A DNA stretch of 6,170 bases from Hyphomicrobiales bacterium (GTDB lineage Bacteria > Pseudomonadota > Alphaproteobacteria > Rhizobiales > Afifellaceae): positions 1-6,170 of the forward strand of contig JACCSN010000235.1 in NCBI GenBank assembly GCA_013812985.1, written 5' to 3'. The translations under genes and the position numbers were made by a program. Position 1 is the first letter of the stretch; each line of letters starts with the position of its first letter. The notes under the pieces were generated by a model. The model was given only the letters and a program-made list of their open reading frames with translations. It had not been told where the DNA came from and searched no databases. Below, piece after piece: positions 1-6,170 of this stretch.

Positions 1-51
1 TAGGCTCCTTCCCATCACCTGCCGCGACCCGCTCCGGAGCATAGCCGCGCC

Positions 52-2124
52 TTGAGTATCGCTCCTGACCACGACGGCGAAACCCGCGAGTCCCGCGCCA
101 GATGGGTGGCCGGGATCGATGTGGGCGGGACGTTCACCGATCTGGTCCTTTACAAGCGCGGCGCTGGCGCCTCGCGCGTTCGCGTCGCGAAGGTGCCGAC
201 GACGTCGCCGAACCAGGCGGCGGGCGTCATGGCGGCCATCGCAGCGGCGGGCGTGACCCCGGCCGAGCTTGATGTCGTCATCCACGGCACGACGGTCACC
301 ACCAACGCCATCCTGGAGCGCAAGATCGCCAAGGTGGGCCTGATCACCACCGAAGGGTTCCGCGACACGCTGGAGCTTGGCCGCCGAACTCGGCCGAAGC
401 CCTATGGCCTTTTCGGCACGTTCGAGCCGCTCGTGCAGCGCAATCGGCGGCTGGAAGTGCCCGAGCGGATGGACGCGGGGGGCGAGGTCGTCGTGCCGCT
501 CGACGAACGCGCCGTCCGGGTCGCGGCCGAGGCGCTGCTGGCGGATGGGTGCGAGAGCCTGGTCATCCATTTCCTCCATGCCTACGCCAACCCGGCGCAC
601 GAGCTCCTCGCCGGCGAGATCGCGGCGTCGATCTGGCCGAACGAATACGTCACCCTCGGCCACCGGCTCCTGTCGGAGTACCGCGAATACGAGCGCGGCA
701 CGACGGCCTCGGTGAACGCCGCCGTCCAGCCGATCCTCGATCGCTACGTCAGCCGCTTGGCGGGCGAGCTGCGGGCGAGGGGCTTTGCCCGCAACATGCT
801 CGTCATGAACGGTAATGGCGGCACGGTGTCCGCAGCCCAGGTGACGCGTGACGCGGCCAAGACGGTGATGTCCGGCCCGGCGTCAGGCGTCATGGCGGCC
901 GCGGCTACGCTGAAGCAGTCGGGGCTTGAGAACGCCATCACCTACGACATGGGCGGCACCTCGACCGATGTCGCCCTGATCCACGGCGGCATCCCGGAGG
1001 TCTCCTCGGAGCTCGCCATCGAATACGGCCTGCCCGTTCACGTGCCGATGGTCGATGTCCGCACGATCGGGGCAGGAGGCGGATCGATCGCCTGGATCGA
1101 CGCCGCGGGATTGCTGCAGGTCGGCCCGGAATCGGCGGGCTCGTCGCCTGGCCCGATCTGCTACGGGCGCGGCGGTGCGCGGCCGACGATCAGCGACGCG
1201 CATGTCCTGCTCGGCCGGCTCGACGCGGCCAGCGTGACCGGCGCGAACGGGGATGCGGCCATCGAGCAGGTGCGCGCGGCGTTTGCCGACGAGATCGGCG
1301 GGCAACTCGGGCTGTCGCCGGAGGACGCTGCCTCCGCGGTGCTCCGGCTCGCCGACACGCACATGGCCGGCGCGATCCGCATGGTGTCGCTGTCGCGCGG
1401 CTACGATCCCCGCGACTTCGTGCTGTTCGCCTTCGGCGGCGCGGGCCCGCTCCACGCGGTGGCGATCGCGCGCGAGCTGGGGCTTCCGGACGTCCTGGTC
1501 CCGGCCCGACCTGGCCTCACCAACGCGCTCGGATGTCTAGTCGCCGATCTCCGACAGGATTTCGTCCGAACGATAAACACGCCGCTCGATGCCCTGGACA
1601 TGGCGGTCGTGGCGGAGACGCTGGAAAAGCAGCGGGCCGAGGGCGAGAGCATCAACGCCATCGAGCAGGACGAGATCGTCGAGACCGAGGTGTTGCACGC
1701 CGCGGACATGCAGTTTCGCGGGCAGACGCATCTCATCCGGATCGCCATTCCTTCAGCGTTTCTTCCGCGCGAAGCGTTACAGTCGCTGTTCGAGCAAGCC
1801 TATTTTGCGCGTTTCCAGGTGCGCCTCCCGGAAATCCGCGCGGTCGTCGTCAATCTCGTCACATCGGTGATCGGCCGGCGGCGGACATTTCCGCTGGCGG
1901 CGCTCGCCGGCGCCGGTCCATCGGCGGAGCTGACCCGAAGGCTGCTCTACAGCGATGGCGGCTGGCGGGAAGCGTGTGTCTTCGATCGTCACCGCATCGG
2001 CTCCGGCGACCGAATCGCGGGCCCGGCGATCATCCAGCAGATGGACTCAACCACAATTGTCGAGTCCGGGGCGACGGCTACCGTCGACAGGCTCGGCAAC
2101 CTCTGCATCAGCGTGAACGGTTAG
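52..2124 (+). CDS. hyuA: Hydantoinase/oxoprolinase subunit A (HyuA family, ATP-dependent)
   Basis: This is the ATP-binding subunit of a cytoplasmic enzyme of the N-methylhydantoinase / 5-oxoprolinase / acetone carboxylase superfamily, which activates an amide or enol oxygen by phosphorylation. The 690 residues match the usual full length. Visible in order: the N-terminal actin-fold phosphate motif GIDVGGTFTD (residues 21-30); HGTTVTTNAILERK (78-91); VMNGNGGT (251-258); SGPASGV (274-280); the second phosphate motif YDMGGTSTD (298-306); IGAGGGSIAWID (339-350); SAGSSPGPICYG (361-372); and FGGAGPLHA (461-469). A C-terminal domain follows, with QFRGQTHLIRI near 554-564. The start is TTG at 52, about 20 residues before the first conserved strand, with a possible GGAG at 36-39 (spacing 12, rather long). 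The frame is closed upstream by TAG at 1-3. A GTG at 106 is a weaker alternative. hyuB follows 183 bases later. Family is certain; substrate (hydantoin, lactam, or a ketone to be carboxylated) cannot be decided. Confidence 0.95.
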   Translation: MSIAPDHDGETRESRARWVAGIDVGGTFTDLVLYKRGAGASRVRVAKVPTTSPNQAAGVMAAIAAAGVTPAELDVVIHGTTVTTNAILERKIAKVGLITTEGFRDTLELGRRTRPKPYGLFGTFEPLVQRNRRLEVPERMDAGGEVVVPLDERAVRVAAEALLADGCESLVIHFLHAYANPAHELLAGEIAASIWPNEYVTLGHRLLSEYREYERGTTASVNAAVQPILDRYVSRLAGELRARGFARNMLVMNGNGGTVSAAQVTRDAAKTVMSGPASGVMAAAATLKQSGLENAITYDMGGTSTDVALIHGGIPEVSSELAIEYGLPVHVPMVDVRTIGAGGGSIAWIDAAGLLQVGPESAGSSPGPICYGRGGARPTISDAHVLLGRLDAASVTGANGDAAIEQVRAAFADEIGGQLGLSPEDAASAVLRLADTHMAGAIRMVSLSRGYDPRDFVLFAFGGAGPLHAVAIARELGLPDVLVPARPGLTNALGCLVADLRQDFVRTINTPLDALDMAVVAETLEKQRAEGESINAIEQDEIVETEVLHAADMQFRGQTHLIRIAIPSAFLPREALQSLFEQAYFARFQVRLPEIRAVVVNLVTSVIGRRRTFPLAALAGAGPSAELTRRLLYSDGGWREACVFDRHRIGSGDRIAGPAIIQQMDSTTIVESGATATVDRLGNLCISVNG

Positions 2125-2148
2125 CGCGATGTGGCGGCTGCTCAACCT

Positions 2149-2271
2149 CCCTCATGCTGAGGCGCGAACCGAAGGTGAGCCTCGAAGCACGCAAAAGGGT
2201 GCATCCAGCGCTTCCTTGACGATCCTTCGAGGCGATCCCGACACGATCGGGATCGTGCCTCAGGATGAGGG
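2149..2271. repeat. Palindromic intergenic repeat between hyuA and hyuB
   Basis: The ends are a 15-base inverted repeat with one mismatch: CCCTCATGCTGAGGC at 2149-2163 against GCCTCAGGATGAGGG at 2257-2271. Further in, GCCTCGAAG (2179-2187) pairs perfectly with CTTCGAGGC (2225-2233). The right half contains a perfect 9-bp hairpin at 2233-2255 with a five-base loop. The left half has only a weak counterpart, so it looks eroded. The pattern CCTCATCCTGAGG...CCTCGAAG is one I associate with abundant dispersed repeats of Bradyrhizobium-like genomes (memory, not searched). It fills most of the gap, carries no credible gene, and ends 23 bases before the hyuB ribosome binding site. Confidence 0.85.
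2233..2255 (+). other. Strong hairpin inside the hyuA-hyuB repeat
   Basis: CGATCCCGA (2233-2241) pairs perfectly with TCGGGATCG (2247-2255) around the loop CACGA. In the transcript this would form a stable stem between the two Hyu cistrons. No run of T follows (the next bases are TGCCTCAGG), so it does not look like an intrinsic terminator. An effect on mRNA stability or relative HyuA/HyuB output is possible but is inference only. Confidence 0.6.
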
Positions 2272-2293
2272 TGTTGCAGGACTTGGGCGTTCA

Positions 2294-2298
2294 GGGAG
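2294..2298 (+). promoter_or_regulatory. Ribosome binding site supporting the TTG start of hyuB
   Basis: GGGAG at 2294-2298 stands nine bases before TTG at 2308. The frame is closed upstream by TGA at 2266-2268, inside the end of the repeat, and there is no ATG between that stop and the conserved N-terminal motif of HyuB. This fixes the start at the TTG. Confidence 0.7.
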
Positions 2299-2307
2299 AA
2301 CGCCCGC

Positions 2308-4062
2308 TTGAGCGCTCTCGACCCCATCACGCTGGCGGTCATCCAGGCCGGCCTGCAACAGGTCTGCAACGAGATGGACGTCGCGTTCACGCGGTCGGCC
2401 TTTTCCCCCGTCATCGCCGAGGCGGACGACCGCTCGTCCGGCATCTACGACAAGGACACCGGCGCGCTGATCAGCCAGGGCGAGTTCGGGCTGCCGGTCT
2501 TCGTCGGCACGATGCAATATTCGACCGCCGAGCTGACCCGCCTGATCGCCGAGGGTGACGTCGCGCCGCCGGAGCGCAACGACATTTACATCGTCAACGA
2601 CCCTTACCTTGGCGGCACGCATCTGATGGATGTGCGCTTCGCCTTGCCATTCTACTATCGCGACGAGCTTTTCTGCTGGCTGCAGAATACCGGTCACTGG
2701 CCCGATATCGGCGGCATGGTGCCTGGCGGGTTCTCGGCGCATGCCACCGAGGTCGAGCAGGAGGGCCTGCGGCTGCCGCCGGTCAAGCTTTTCAAGCGCG
2801 GCGAGATGGACCGCGAGATCTACGCGATCATCACCTCCAACATCCGCATCGCCAACCAGCGGATCGGCGACATCAAGGCGCAGGCCGCTGCGCTGAAGGT
2901 CGGCGAGCGGCGGCTGACCGAGCTCCTGGATCGCTACGGCGTCACAACGGTGAAGACGGCGATTTGCGAGCTGCGCCAGCGCGCCGCGCTGCTGATGCGC
3001 AGCCATATCGAGACGATCCCCGACGGAATGTACCGGGCCGAGGCATTCGTGGATTCCGACGGGATCGTGAACGAGCCGCTCCGGATCGCGCTTGCCGTCC
3101 GCAAGGCTGAGGGAAAGCTGTTCTTCGACTTCTCCGGAAGCTCGCCGCCCTGCCGAGGGCCGATGAACTCGGTGGTGGCGACGACCTATTCGGCGGTTTA
3201 TCTCGCGGTGCGTCACATCTTTCCCGATACGCCGCTGAACGCCGGCGCCTTCGAGCCGCTGGTCATCGAGCGCCCGGAGGGAACGTTCCTCGACGCGCGC
3301 TACCCGCGCCCGGTTTCTGGTTGCGCGGCGGAAGTATCGCAGCGCATCGCTGAAGCCGTGTTCCTGGCGCTTGTCCAGGCGATCCCCGACAAGGTGACAG
3401 CCGCGCCGGCCGGCTCCTCCGGCAACTTCGCCCTCGGCGGCTCCGACCCGCGGCGTGGCGCGAGCTATGTGATGTATCAGATCTCCGGCGGCGGATACGG
3501 CGGCAACGCGCTGCATGACGGGCTCACCAACGGCTGCTCCACCATCGGCATCTCCAAGACAGCGCCGGTCGAGGTGATGGAGCAGCTCTATCCCGTCCTG
3601 TTCCGCCGCTTCGCCTTGCGCGAAGAATCCGGCGGCGCCGGGCGGCACCGCGGCGGCTTCGGCGTTCATTACGAGGTGGAGCTCCGGCGCGGCGAGGCGC
3701 GCGCCTCGTTCGTCATGGATCACGGCCGCTTCGGCCCGCCGGGCGTGCAGGGCGGCGGGGATGGCGCGCCCAATGTGGTGCGCGTCCATCGCGGCGGCGC
3801 CGTGATGATCCCCGAGCACCTGTCGAAGGACCAGGACATCGCGCTCCGGGCGGGCGACCGCGTCGAGGTGATGACGCCGGGCGGCGGCGGCTACGGCGAT
3901 CCGATGACCCGCGATCCGGCGCTTGTGCGCCGGGACGTTCTGCTTGGATACTATAGACCGGAATCGGCGCGCGTGCTGTTCGGCGTGGGGATCGCGGATT
4001 CGGGCGAGATCGACGAGGCTGAGACGATGCGGCTGCGCGGCGGCCTCAAACGATCGGCCTGA
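2308..4062 (+). CDS. hyuB: Hydantoinase/oxoprolinase subunit B (HyuB family)
   Basis: This is the partner subunit of HyuA, expected to form the cytoplasmic hydrolase (or carboxylase) with it and to hold the substrate/metal site. At 584 residues it has family-typical length. Signature stretches: DPITLAVIQAGLQQVCNEMD (5-24), opening the domain; NDIYIVNDPYLGGTHLMD (91-108); LQNTGHWPDIGG (125-136); LRLPPVKLF (154-162); GDIKAQ (187-192), followed by AALKVGERRL; DFSGSS (274-279); GPMNSVVATTY (284-294); GSSGNF (369-374); QISGGGYGG (391-399); GGAGRHRGGFG (442-452); and the C-terminal TPGGGGYGDP (523-532). H105, D108 and H130 lie where related acetone carboxylases bind their metal, by recollection of that family and not verified. 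Start is TTG at 2308, supported by GGGAG upstream. The next gene begins 15 bases after its stop, suggesting cotranscription with the molybdenum hydroxylase. Family is certain; exact reaction is unknown. Confidence 0.95.
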   Translation: MSALDPITLAVIQAGLQQVCNEMDVAFTRSAFSPVIAEADDRSSGIYDKDTGALISQGEFGLPVFVGTMQYSTAELTRLIAEGDVAPPERNDIYIVNDPYLGGTHLMDVRFALPFYYRDELFCWLQNTGHWPDIGGMVPGGFSAHATEVEQEGLRLPPVKLFKRGEMDREIYAIITSNIRIANQRIGDIKAQAAALKVGERRLTELLDRYGVTTVKTAICELRQRAALLMRSHIETIPDGMYRAEAFVDSDGIVNEPLRIALAVRKAEGKLFFDFSGSSPPCRGPMNSVVATTYSAVYLAVRHIFPDTPLNAGAFEPLVIERPEGTFLDARYPRPVSGCAAEVSQRIAEAVFLALVQAIPDKVTAAPAGSSGNFALGGSDPRRGASYVMYQISGGGYGGNALHDGLTNGCSTIGISKTAPVEVMEQLYPVLFRRFALREESGGAGRHRGGFGVHYEVELRRGEARASFVMDHGRFGPPGVQGGGDGAPNVVRVHRGGAVMIPEHLSKDQDIALRAGDRVEVMTPGGGGYGDPMTRDPALVRRDVLLGYYRPESARVLFGVGIADSGEIDEAETMRLRGGLKRSA

Positions 4063-4077
4063 GAGGGAAGGCGACGC

Positions 4078-4947
4078 ATGCCCGCTTATTTCCGCCCCCG
4101 CACGCTTGAGGAAGCGCTGGCAATCCGCGCCGCGCGGGCGGTGACCGTGCTGGCCGGCGGAACCGACGTTTACCCTGCCAGGACGGCGCGGGCGGGGTGG
4201 GGCGACATGCGGCAGGACGACATCCTCGACATCAGCGCCATCGAAGCGTTGCGCGGCATGGAGGAAACAGAAGAGCACATCCGCTTCGGCGCCCTGACCA
4301 CCTGGACCGAGCTGCGCCGCGCCGCGCTGCCGCCCGCCTTCTCCGGCTACATGGCGGCGGCGCGCGAGGTCGGCGGGGCGCAAATCCAGAATCGCGGCAC
4401 GCTGGTCGGCAATCTCTGCACCGCCTCGCCGGCCGGCGACGGCATTCCGTGCCTGCTGACGCTGGATGCGGCGGTGGAGCTCGCGTCGATGGAGGGGAGG
4501 CGCACGGTTCCGATCGTTGAATTCATCACAGGATACCGACAGACGGCCTGCCGCGCGGACGAGATCGTCACGGCCATTGTGATCCCGAAGCCCGCTTCCC
4601 GCGCCCGTGGCGGCTTCGTCAAGCTCGGCGCGAGACGCTACCTAGTGATCTCAATGGTCATGGCGGCGGCGGTGGTGAAAGCGGATGGCGACGGGTCGAT
4701 CGCCGGCGCGGCGATCGCGGTGGGCGCCTGCGGCCCCCTGGCCCGGCGCCTCCCGGAGCTGGAGGCGGCGCTTTTCGGGCGAATGCTTTTCGAGGCTCCC
4801 GACATCATTGTGCCGGAGCACCTCGCCTCGCTGGCGCCAATCGACGACATACGCGCCTCGGGCGACTACCGGCGGGCGGCGGCGCTCGATCTTGTGCGCG
4901 ATCTGCTGTCCGGTCTGGCGGCCGCGCCGGAGCGGAGGGCAGCCTGA
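4078..4947 (+). CDS. Molybdenum hydroxylase FAD-binding subunit (CoxM/CutM type)
   Basis: This is the medium, flavin-carrying subunit of a xanthine dehydrogenase/CO dehydrogenase-family enzyme. It takes electrons from the [2Fe-2S] clusters and passes them to an acceptor. The 289 residues are the normal length. Visible: the N-terminal FYxP-like YFRPRTLEEAL (4-14); the FAD pyrophosphate motif AGGTD (26-30); the second FAD motif NRGTLVGNLCTASPAGD (105-121); KLGARRYLVISMVMAAA (182-198), leading into the C-terminal flavin domain; and the closing pattern DDIRASGDYRRAAALDLVRDLL (256-277, written here by position). Start is ATG at 4078, with the purine-rich site AGGGAAGG at 4064-4071 six bases upstream. 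Its TGA stop (4945-4947) shares one base with the ATG of the next gene, the usual sign of translational coupling. The substrate class cannot be read from this subunit. Confidence 0.94.
   Translation: MPAYFRPRTLEEALAIRAARAVTVLAGGTDVYPARTARAGWGDMRQDDILDISAIEALRGMEETEEHIRFGALTTWTELRRAALPPAFSGYMAAAREVGGAQIQNRGTLVGNLCTASPAGDGIPCLLTLDAAVELASMEGRRTVPIVEFITGYRQTACRADEIVTAIVIPKPASRARGGFVKLGARRYLVISMVMAAAVVKADGDGSIAGAAIAVGACGPLARRLPELEAALFGRMLFEAPDIIVPEHLASLAPIDDIRASGDYRRAAALDLVRDLLSGLAAAPERRAA
4934..4939 (+). promoter_or_regulatory. Ribosome binding site for the fused iron-sulfur/molybdenum subunit
   Basis: GGAGGG at 4934-4939, inside the last codons of the FAD gene, stands seven bases before ATG at 4947. 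This is near-ideal and favours initiation at 4947, upstream of the first in-frame repeat. The later ATG at 5127 is formed by the end of that repeat and is preceded only by CCAAACCGGG, which has no recognisable ribosome binding site at proper spacing. Confidence 0.75.
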
Positions 4948-6170
4948 TGCGCAAACCTCCAGATGCAGCGCAACAACCCCGGCGATTGTCATCCCGGTTC
5001 GCCGCGTTAGCGGCGAGACCGGGACCCATAAACGCCGAGGGCTGCATCGTGAGCGGGGGCTATGGAGCTCGACTCGAAAGCGCCGACGTTTATGGGTCCC
5101 GGTCTTGGCCTGACGGCCAAACCGGGATGACAAACGCAGAGGTTGGAGCGAGCGAGATATCGCTAGTCGTCAACGGCCGAGCAGTCACGGTGGCCGCCCA
5201 GCCTTTCGCCAGCCTCGCCGCCACCCTGCGCGACGGGCTCGGCCTCACCGGCACGAAGATCGGCTGCGACGCCGGCGATTGCGGCGCCTGCACGGTGCTG
5301 ATGGACGGCGAGCAGGTTTGCGCCTGTCTGGTGGCGGCGGCGCAAGCCGAAGGCGCGGCCATCCAGACCGTGGAGGGGCCGGGGCCGGAGGACCTGACGG
5401 ACCGCCTGCGCGACGCCTTTCTGGCGCACGGTGCGGCGCAATGCGGGATCTGCACACCCGGCATGCTGATGGCGGCGGTGGACTGCCTGACGCATACGCC
5501 GCGGCCGGAGCGTTGGCAGGTGGAGGATGCGCTTGGCGGCGTGCTCTGCAGGTGCACGGGCTATGTGAAGATTGTCGAGGCGGTTTTGGATGTGGCTGAC
5601 ACGCGCTCGGAAGAGCGCCATCCCTCTCCCGTGGGGAGAGGGTGGTCACGGCGTGACCGGGTGAGGGCGTGCGGCGGTGACGAACTCGACCAGCCCGCGG
5701 CCGTCGCACCCCCTCATCCGGCTGCTCCGCAGCCACCTTCTCCCCATGGGAGAAGGACTCCCGCCGTCGGCGCCCGTCTCGCCCGTGTCGACGGCGGCGC
5801 CAAGGTCGACGGCACGGATCTGTTCGGGGCCGACGAGGCGCCGGCGGATGCGCTGTGGATGCGGGTGGTGCGATCGCCGCATGCGCGGGCCTTGTTTTCC
5901 CTTGGTGATCTGGACGCCGTCGTCAAGGCCACGCCTGGGCTCGCCGCGATCCTAACCGCTCGGGACATCCCCGGCGAGAATTCCTTCGGCGTGTTCCCGC
6001 ATCTCAAGGACCAGCCGGTGCTGGCGCCCGGAGACGTCCGCTTCCGCGGCGAGGCGGTGCTGGCGCTGGTCGGCGCGCGCGAGGCGTTGGAGGGGCTCTC
6101 CGACTCTGACCTGCCGATCGCCTGGACGCCGCTCGAGCCGCTGACCGGCATCACCGCCGCGCTAGCGCCG
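4947..6170 (+). CDS. Fused [2Fe-2S] and molybdopterin-binding subunit of a molybdenum hydroxylase (CoxS-CoxL fusion), 3' truncated by window
   Basis: One reading frame of 408 codons with no stop runs off the right edge. From the ATG at 4947: residues 1-13 are non-repeat; 14-62 are encoded by a palindromic repeat; about 68-217 are a complete CoxS-type protein; 226-270 are encoded by a second repeat; from about 274 the CoxL-type a/b hammerhead domain begins (VGARLARVDGGAKVDG, RVVRSPHARAL, LTARDIPGENSFGVF, VLAPGDVRFRGEAVLALVGA). Ligands of the plant-type cluster are C107, C112, C115 and C127; those of the second cluster are C166, C169, C201 and C203 (CGICTPGM and CRCTGY). The protein would accept electrons at molybdenum and relay them to the FAD subunit. 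The molybdenum active site lies beyond the window. ATG 4947 is chosen for its GGAGGG site and one-base overlap with the FAD gene stop; ATG 5127 is the alternative. No plausible separate start for the CoxL part is visible. Natural S-L fusions exist; repeat-encoded segments in them are unusual. Confidence 0.88.
   Translation, partial: MRKPPDAAQQPRRLSSRFAALAARPGPINAEGCIVSGGYGARLESADVYGSRSWPDGQTGMTNAEVGASEISLVVNGRAVTVAAQPFASLAATLRDGLGLTGTKIGCDAGDCGACTVLMDGEQVCACLVAAAQAEGAAIQTVEGPGPEDLTDRLRDAFLAHGAAQCGICTPGMLMAAVDCLTHTPRPERWQVEDALGGVLCRCTGYVKIVEAVLDVADTRSEERHPSPVGRGWSRRDRVRACGGDELDQPAAVAPPHPAAPQPPSPHGRRTPAVGARLARVDGGAKVDGTDLFGADEAPADALWMRVVRSPHARALFSLGDLDAVVKATPGLAAILTARDIPGENSFGVFPHLKDQPVLAPGDVRFRGEAVLALVGAREALEGLSDSDLPIAWTPLEPLTGITAALAP
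4986..5133. repeat. Palindromic repeat encoding an N-terminal extension of the fusion gene
   Basis: The ends are a perfect 14-base inverted repeat: TTGTCATCCCGGTT (4986-4999) against AACCGGGATGACAA (5120-5133). Inside, AGACCGGGACCCATAAACG (5016-5034) is perfectly inverted at 5087-5105. Each arm carries a small hairpin between these blocks: CGCCGC/GCGGCG at 5000-5015 on the left and TTGGCC/GGCCAA at 5105-5120 on the right. The stems differ in sequence but both pair. A unique centre of about 52 bases separates the arms. The style (GTCATCCCGG...GACCGGGACCCATAA) resembles dispersed intergenic repeats of Hyphomicrobiales, from memory. It is open in the frame of the fusion gene and supplies the alternative ATG at 5127. 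No clear target duplication flanks it. Confidence 0.85.
5622..5756. repeat. Palindromic repeat encoding the linker between the Fe-S and Mo parts
   Basis: Two 50-base arms, 5622-5671 and 5707-5756, are inverted copies matching at 38 of 50 positions by hand alignment, with a 35-base centre. Each arm folds into two hairpins. The outer stem is 9 bp with a three-base loop (5622-5630 with 5634-5642; 5736-5744 with 5748-5756). The inner stem is 6 bp with a three-base loop (GGTCAC/GTGACC at 5644-5658; GGCTGC/GCAGCC at 5720-5734). The whole is 135 bases, exactly 45 codons in the host frame, and has no stop in that frame. It matches the general style of the CCCTCTCCC...GGGTGAGGG repeats common between genes in alphaproteobacteria (memory, not searched). 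The peptide is rich in Pro, Arg and Gly, consistent with a flexible linker. Confidence 0.9.

Noticed and set aside
1..51. Promoter or end of an upstream gene
   Set aside because: TAG at 1-3 could be a stop codon, but 51 bases without a recognisable -35/-10 pair or protein motif support no call.
1533..2219. A 228-codon plus-strand frame overlapping the end of hyuA
   Set aside because: It is out of frame with the conserved HyuA C-terminal domain, Arg/Gly-rich and without motifs: a shadow.
2260..4383. A very long open frame (707 codons) on the minus strand opposite hyuB and the start of the FAD gene
   Set aside because: Its translation is an Arg/Ala/His/Asp-rich string with no recognisable domain, and the plus strand has a full set of HyuB motifs over the same span. 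Long antisense frames are expected in GC-rich DNA.
4986..5133. Repeat as an intrinsic terminator after the FAD gene
   Set aside because: The stems are not followed by a T run, and an open frame with a good ribosome binding site passes through it into the next subunit.
5279..5599. A 106-codon plus-strand frame over the iron-sulfur part
   Set aside because: It is a shadow in another frame. The correct frame shows both cysteine cluster motifs, CxxxxCGxC and CGxC...CRC, and continues into the molybdenum part.
5746..5748. ATG as a separate start for the CoxL part
   Set aside because: It is in a different frame from the conserved CoxL residues and sits in the loop of a repeat hairpin. The first in-frame ATG after it (5850s, in LWMRVV) would remove the conserved N-terminus.
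5622..5756. CRISPR array or insertion sequence
   Set aside because: There are only two arms, they are inverted rather than direct, and there is no transposase frame. The size fits a small non-autonomous palindromic element.

Overview
The window reads as part of one plus-strand catabolic operon from a GC-rich alphaproteobacterium, most likely of the Hyphomicrobiales (Rhizobiales). The evidence is high GC at third codon positions, TTG starts, gene families common in that order, and three palindromic intergenic repeats of styles I recognise from Bradyrhizobium/Rhodopseudomonas/Mesorhizobium-like genomes. The order is a judgement from style; no database search was possible.

Layout: 1-51 is a short leader with nothing recognisable beyond a possible ribosome binding site. 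52-2124 is hyuA and 2308-4062 is hyuB, the two subunits of an ATP-dependent hydantoinase/oxoprolinase-type enzyme. Between them, 2149-2271 holds a palindromic repeat. 4078-4947 is the FAD-binding (CoxM/CutM-type) subunit of a molybdenum hydroxylase. From 4947 to the right edge (6170) runs one uninterrupted reading frame: a fusion of the two-cluster [2Fe-2S] subunit (CoxS type) with the molybdopterin-binding subunit (CoxL type), cut off early in the CoxL part. Its stop codon and active site lie outside the window.

The most unusual feature is this last gene. Two unrelated palindromic repeats lie inside its reading frame. One (4986-5133) encodes an N-terminal extension just after a start codon that overlaps the stop of the FAD gene. 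The other (5622-5756, exactly 45 codons) encodes almost the whole linker between the iron-sulfur and molybdenum parts. In both repeats the two arms have diverged in ways that keep their small hairpins paired.

Working together (inference): the molybdenum hydroxylase would add an oxygen from water next to a ring nitrogen, giving a lactam or imide. HyuAB would then open that ring with ATP. The substrate is not identifiable from the sequence; an N-heterocycle is the best guess.
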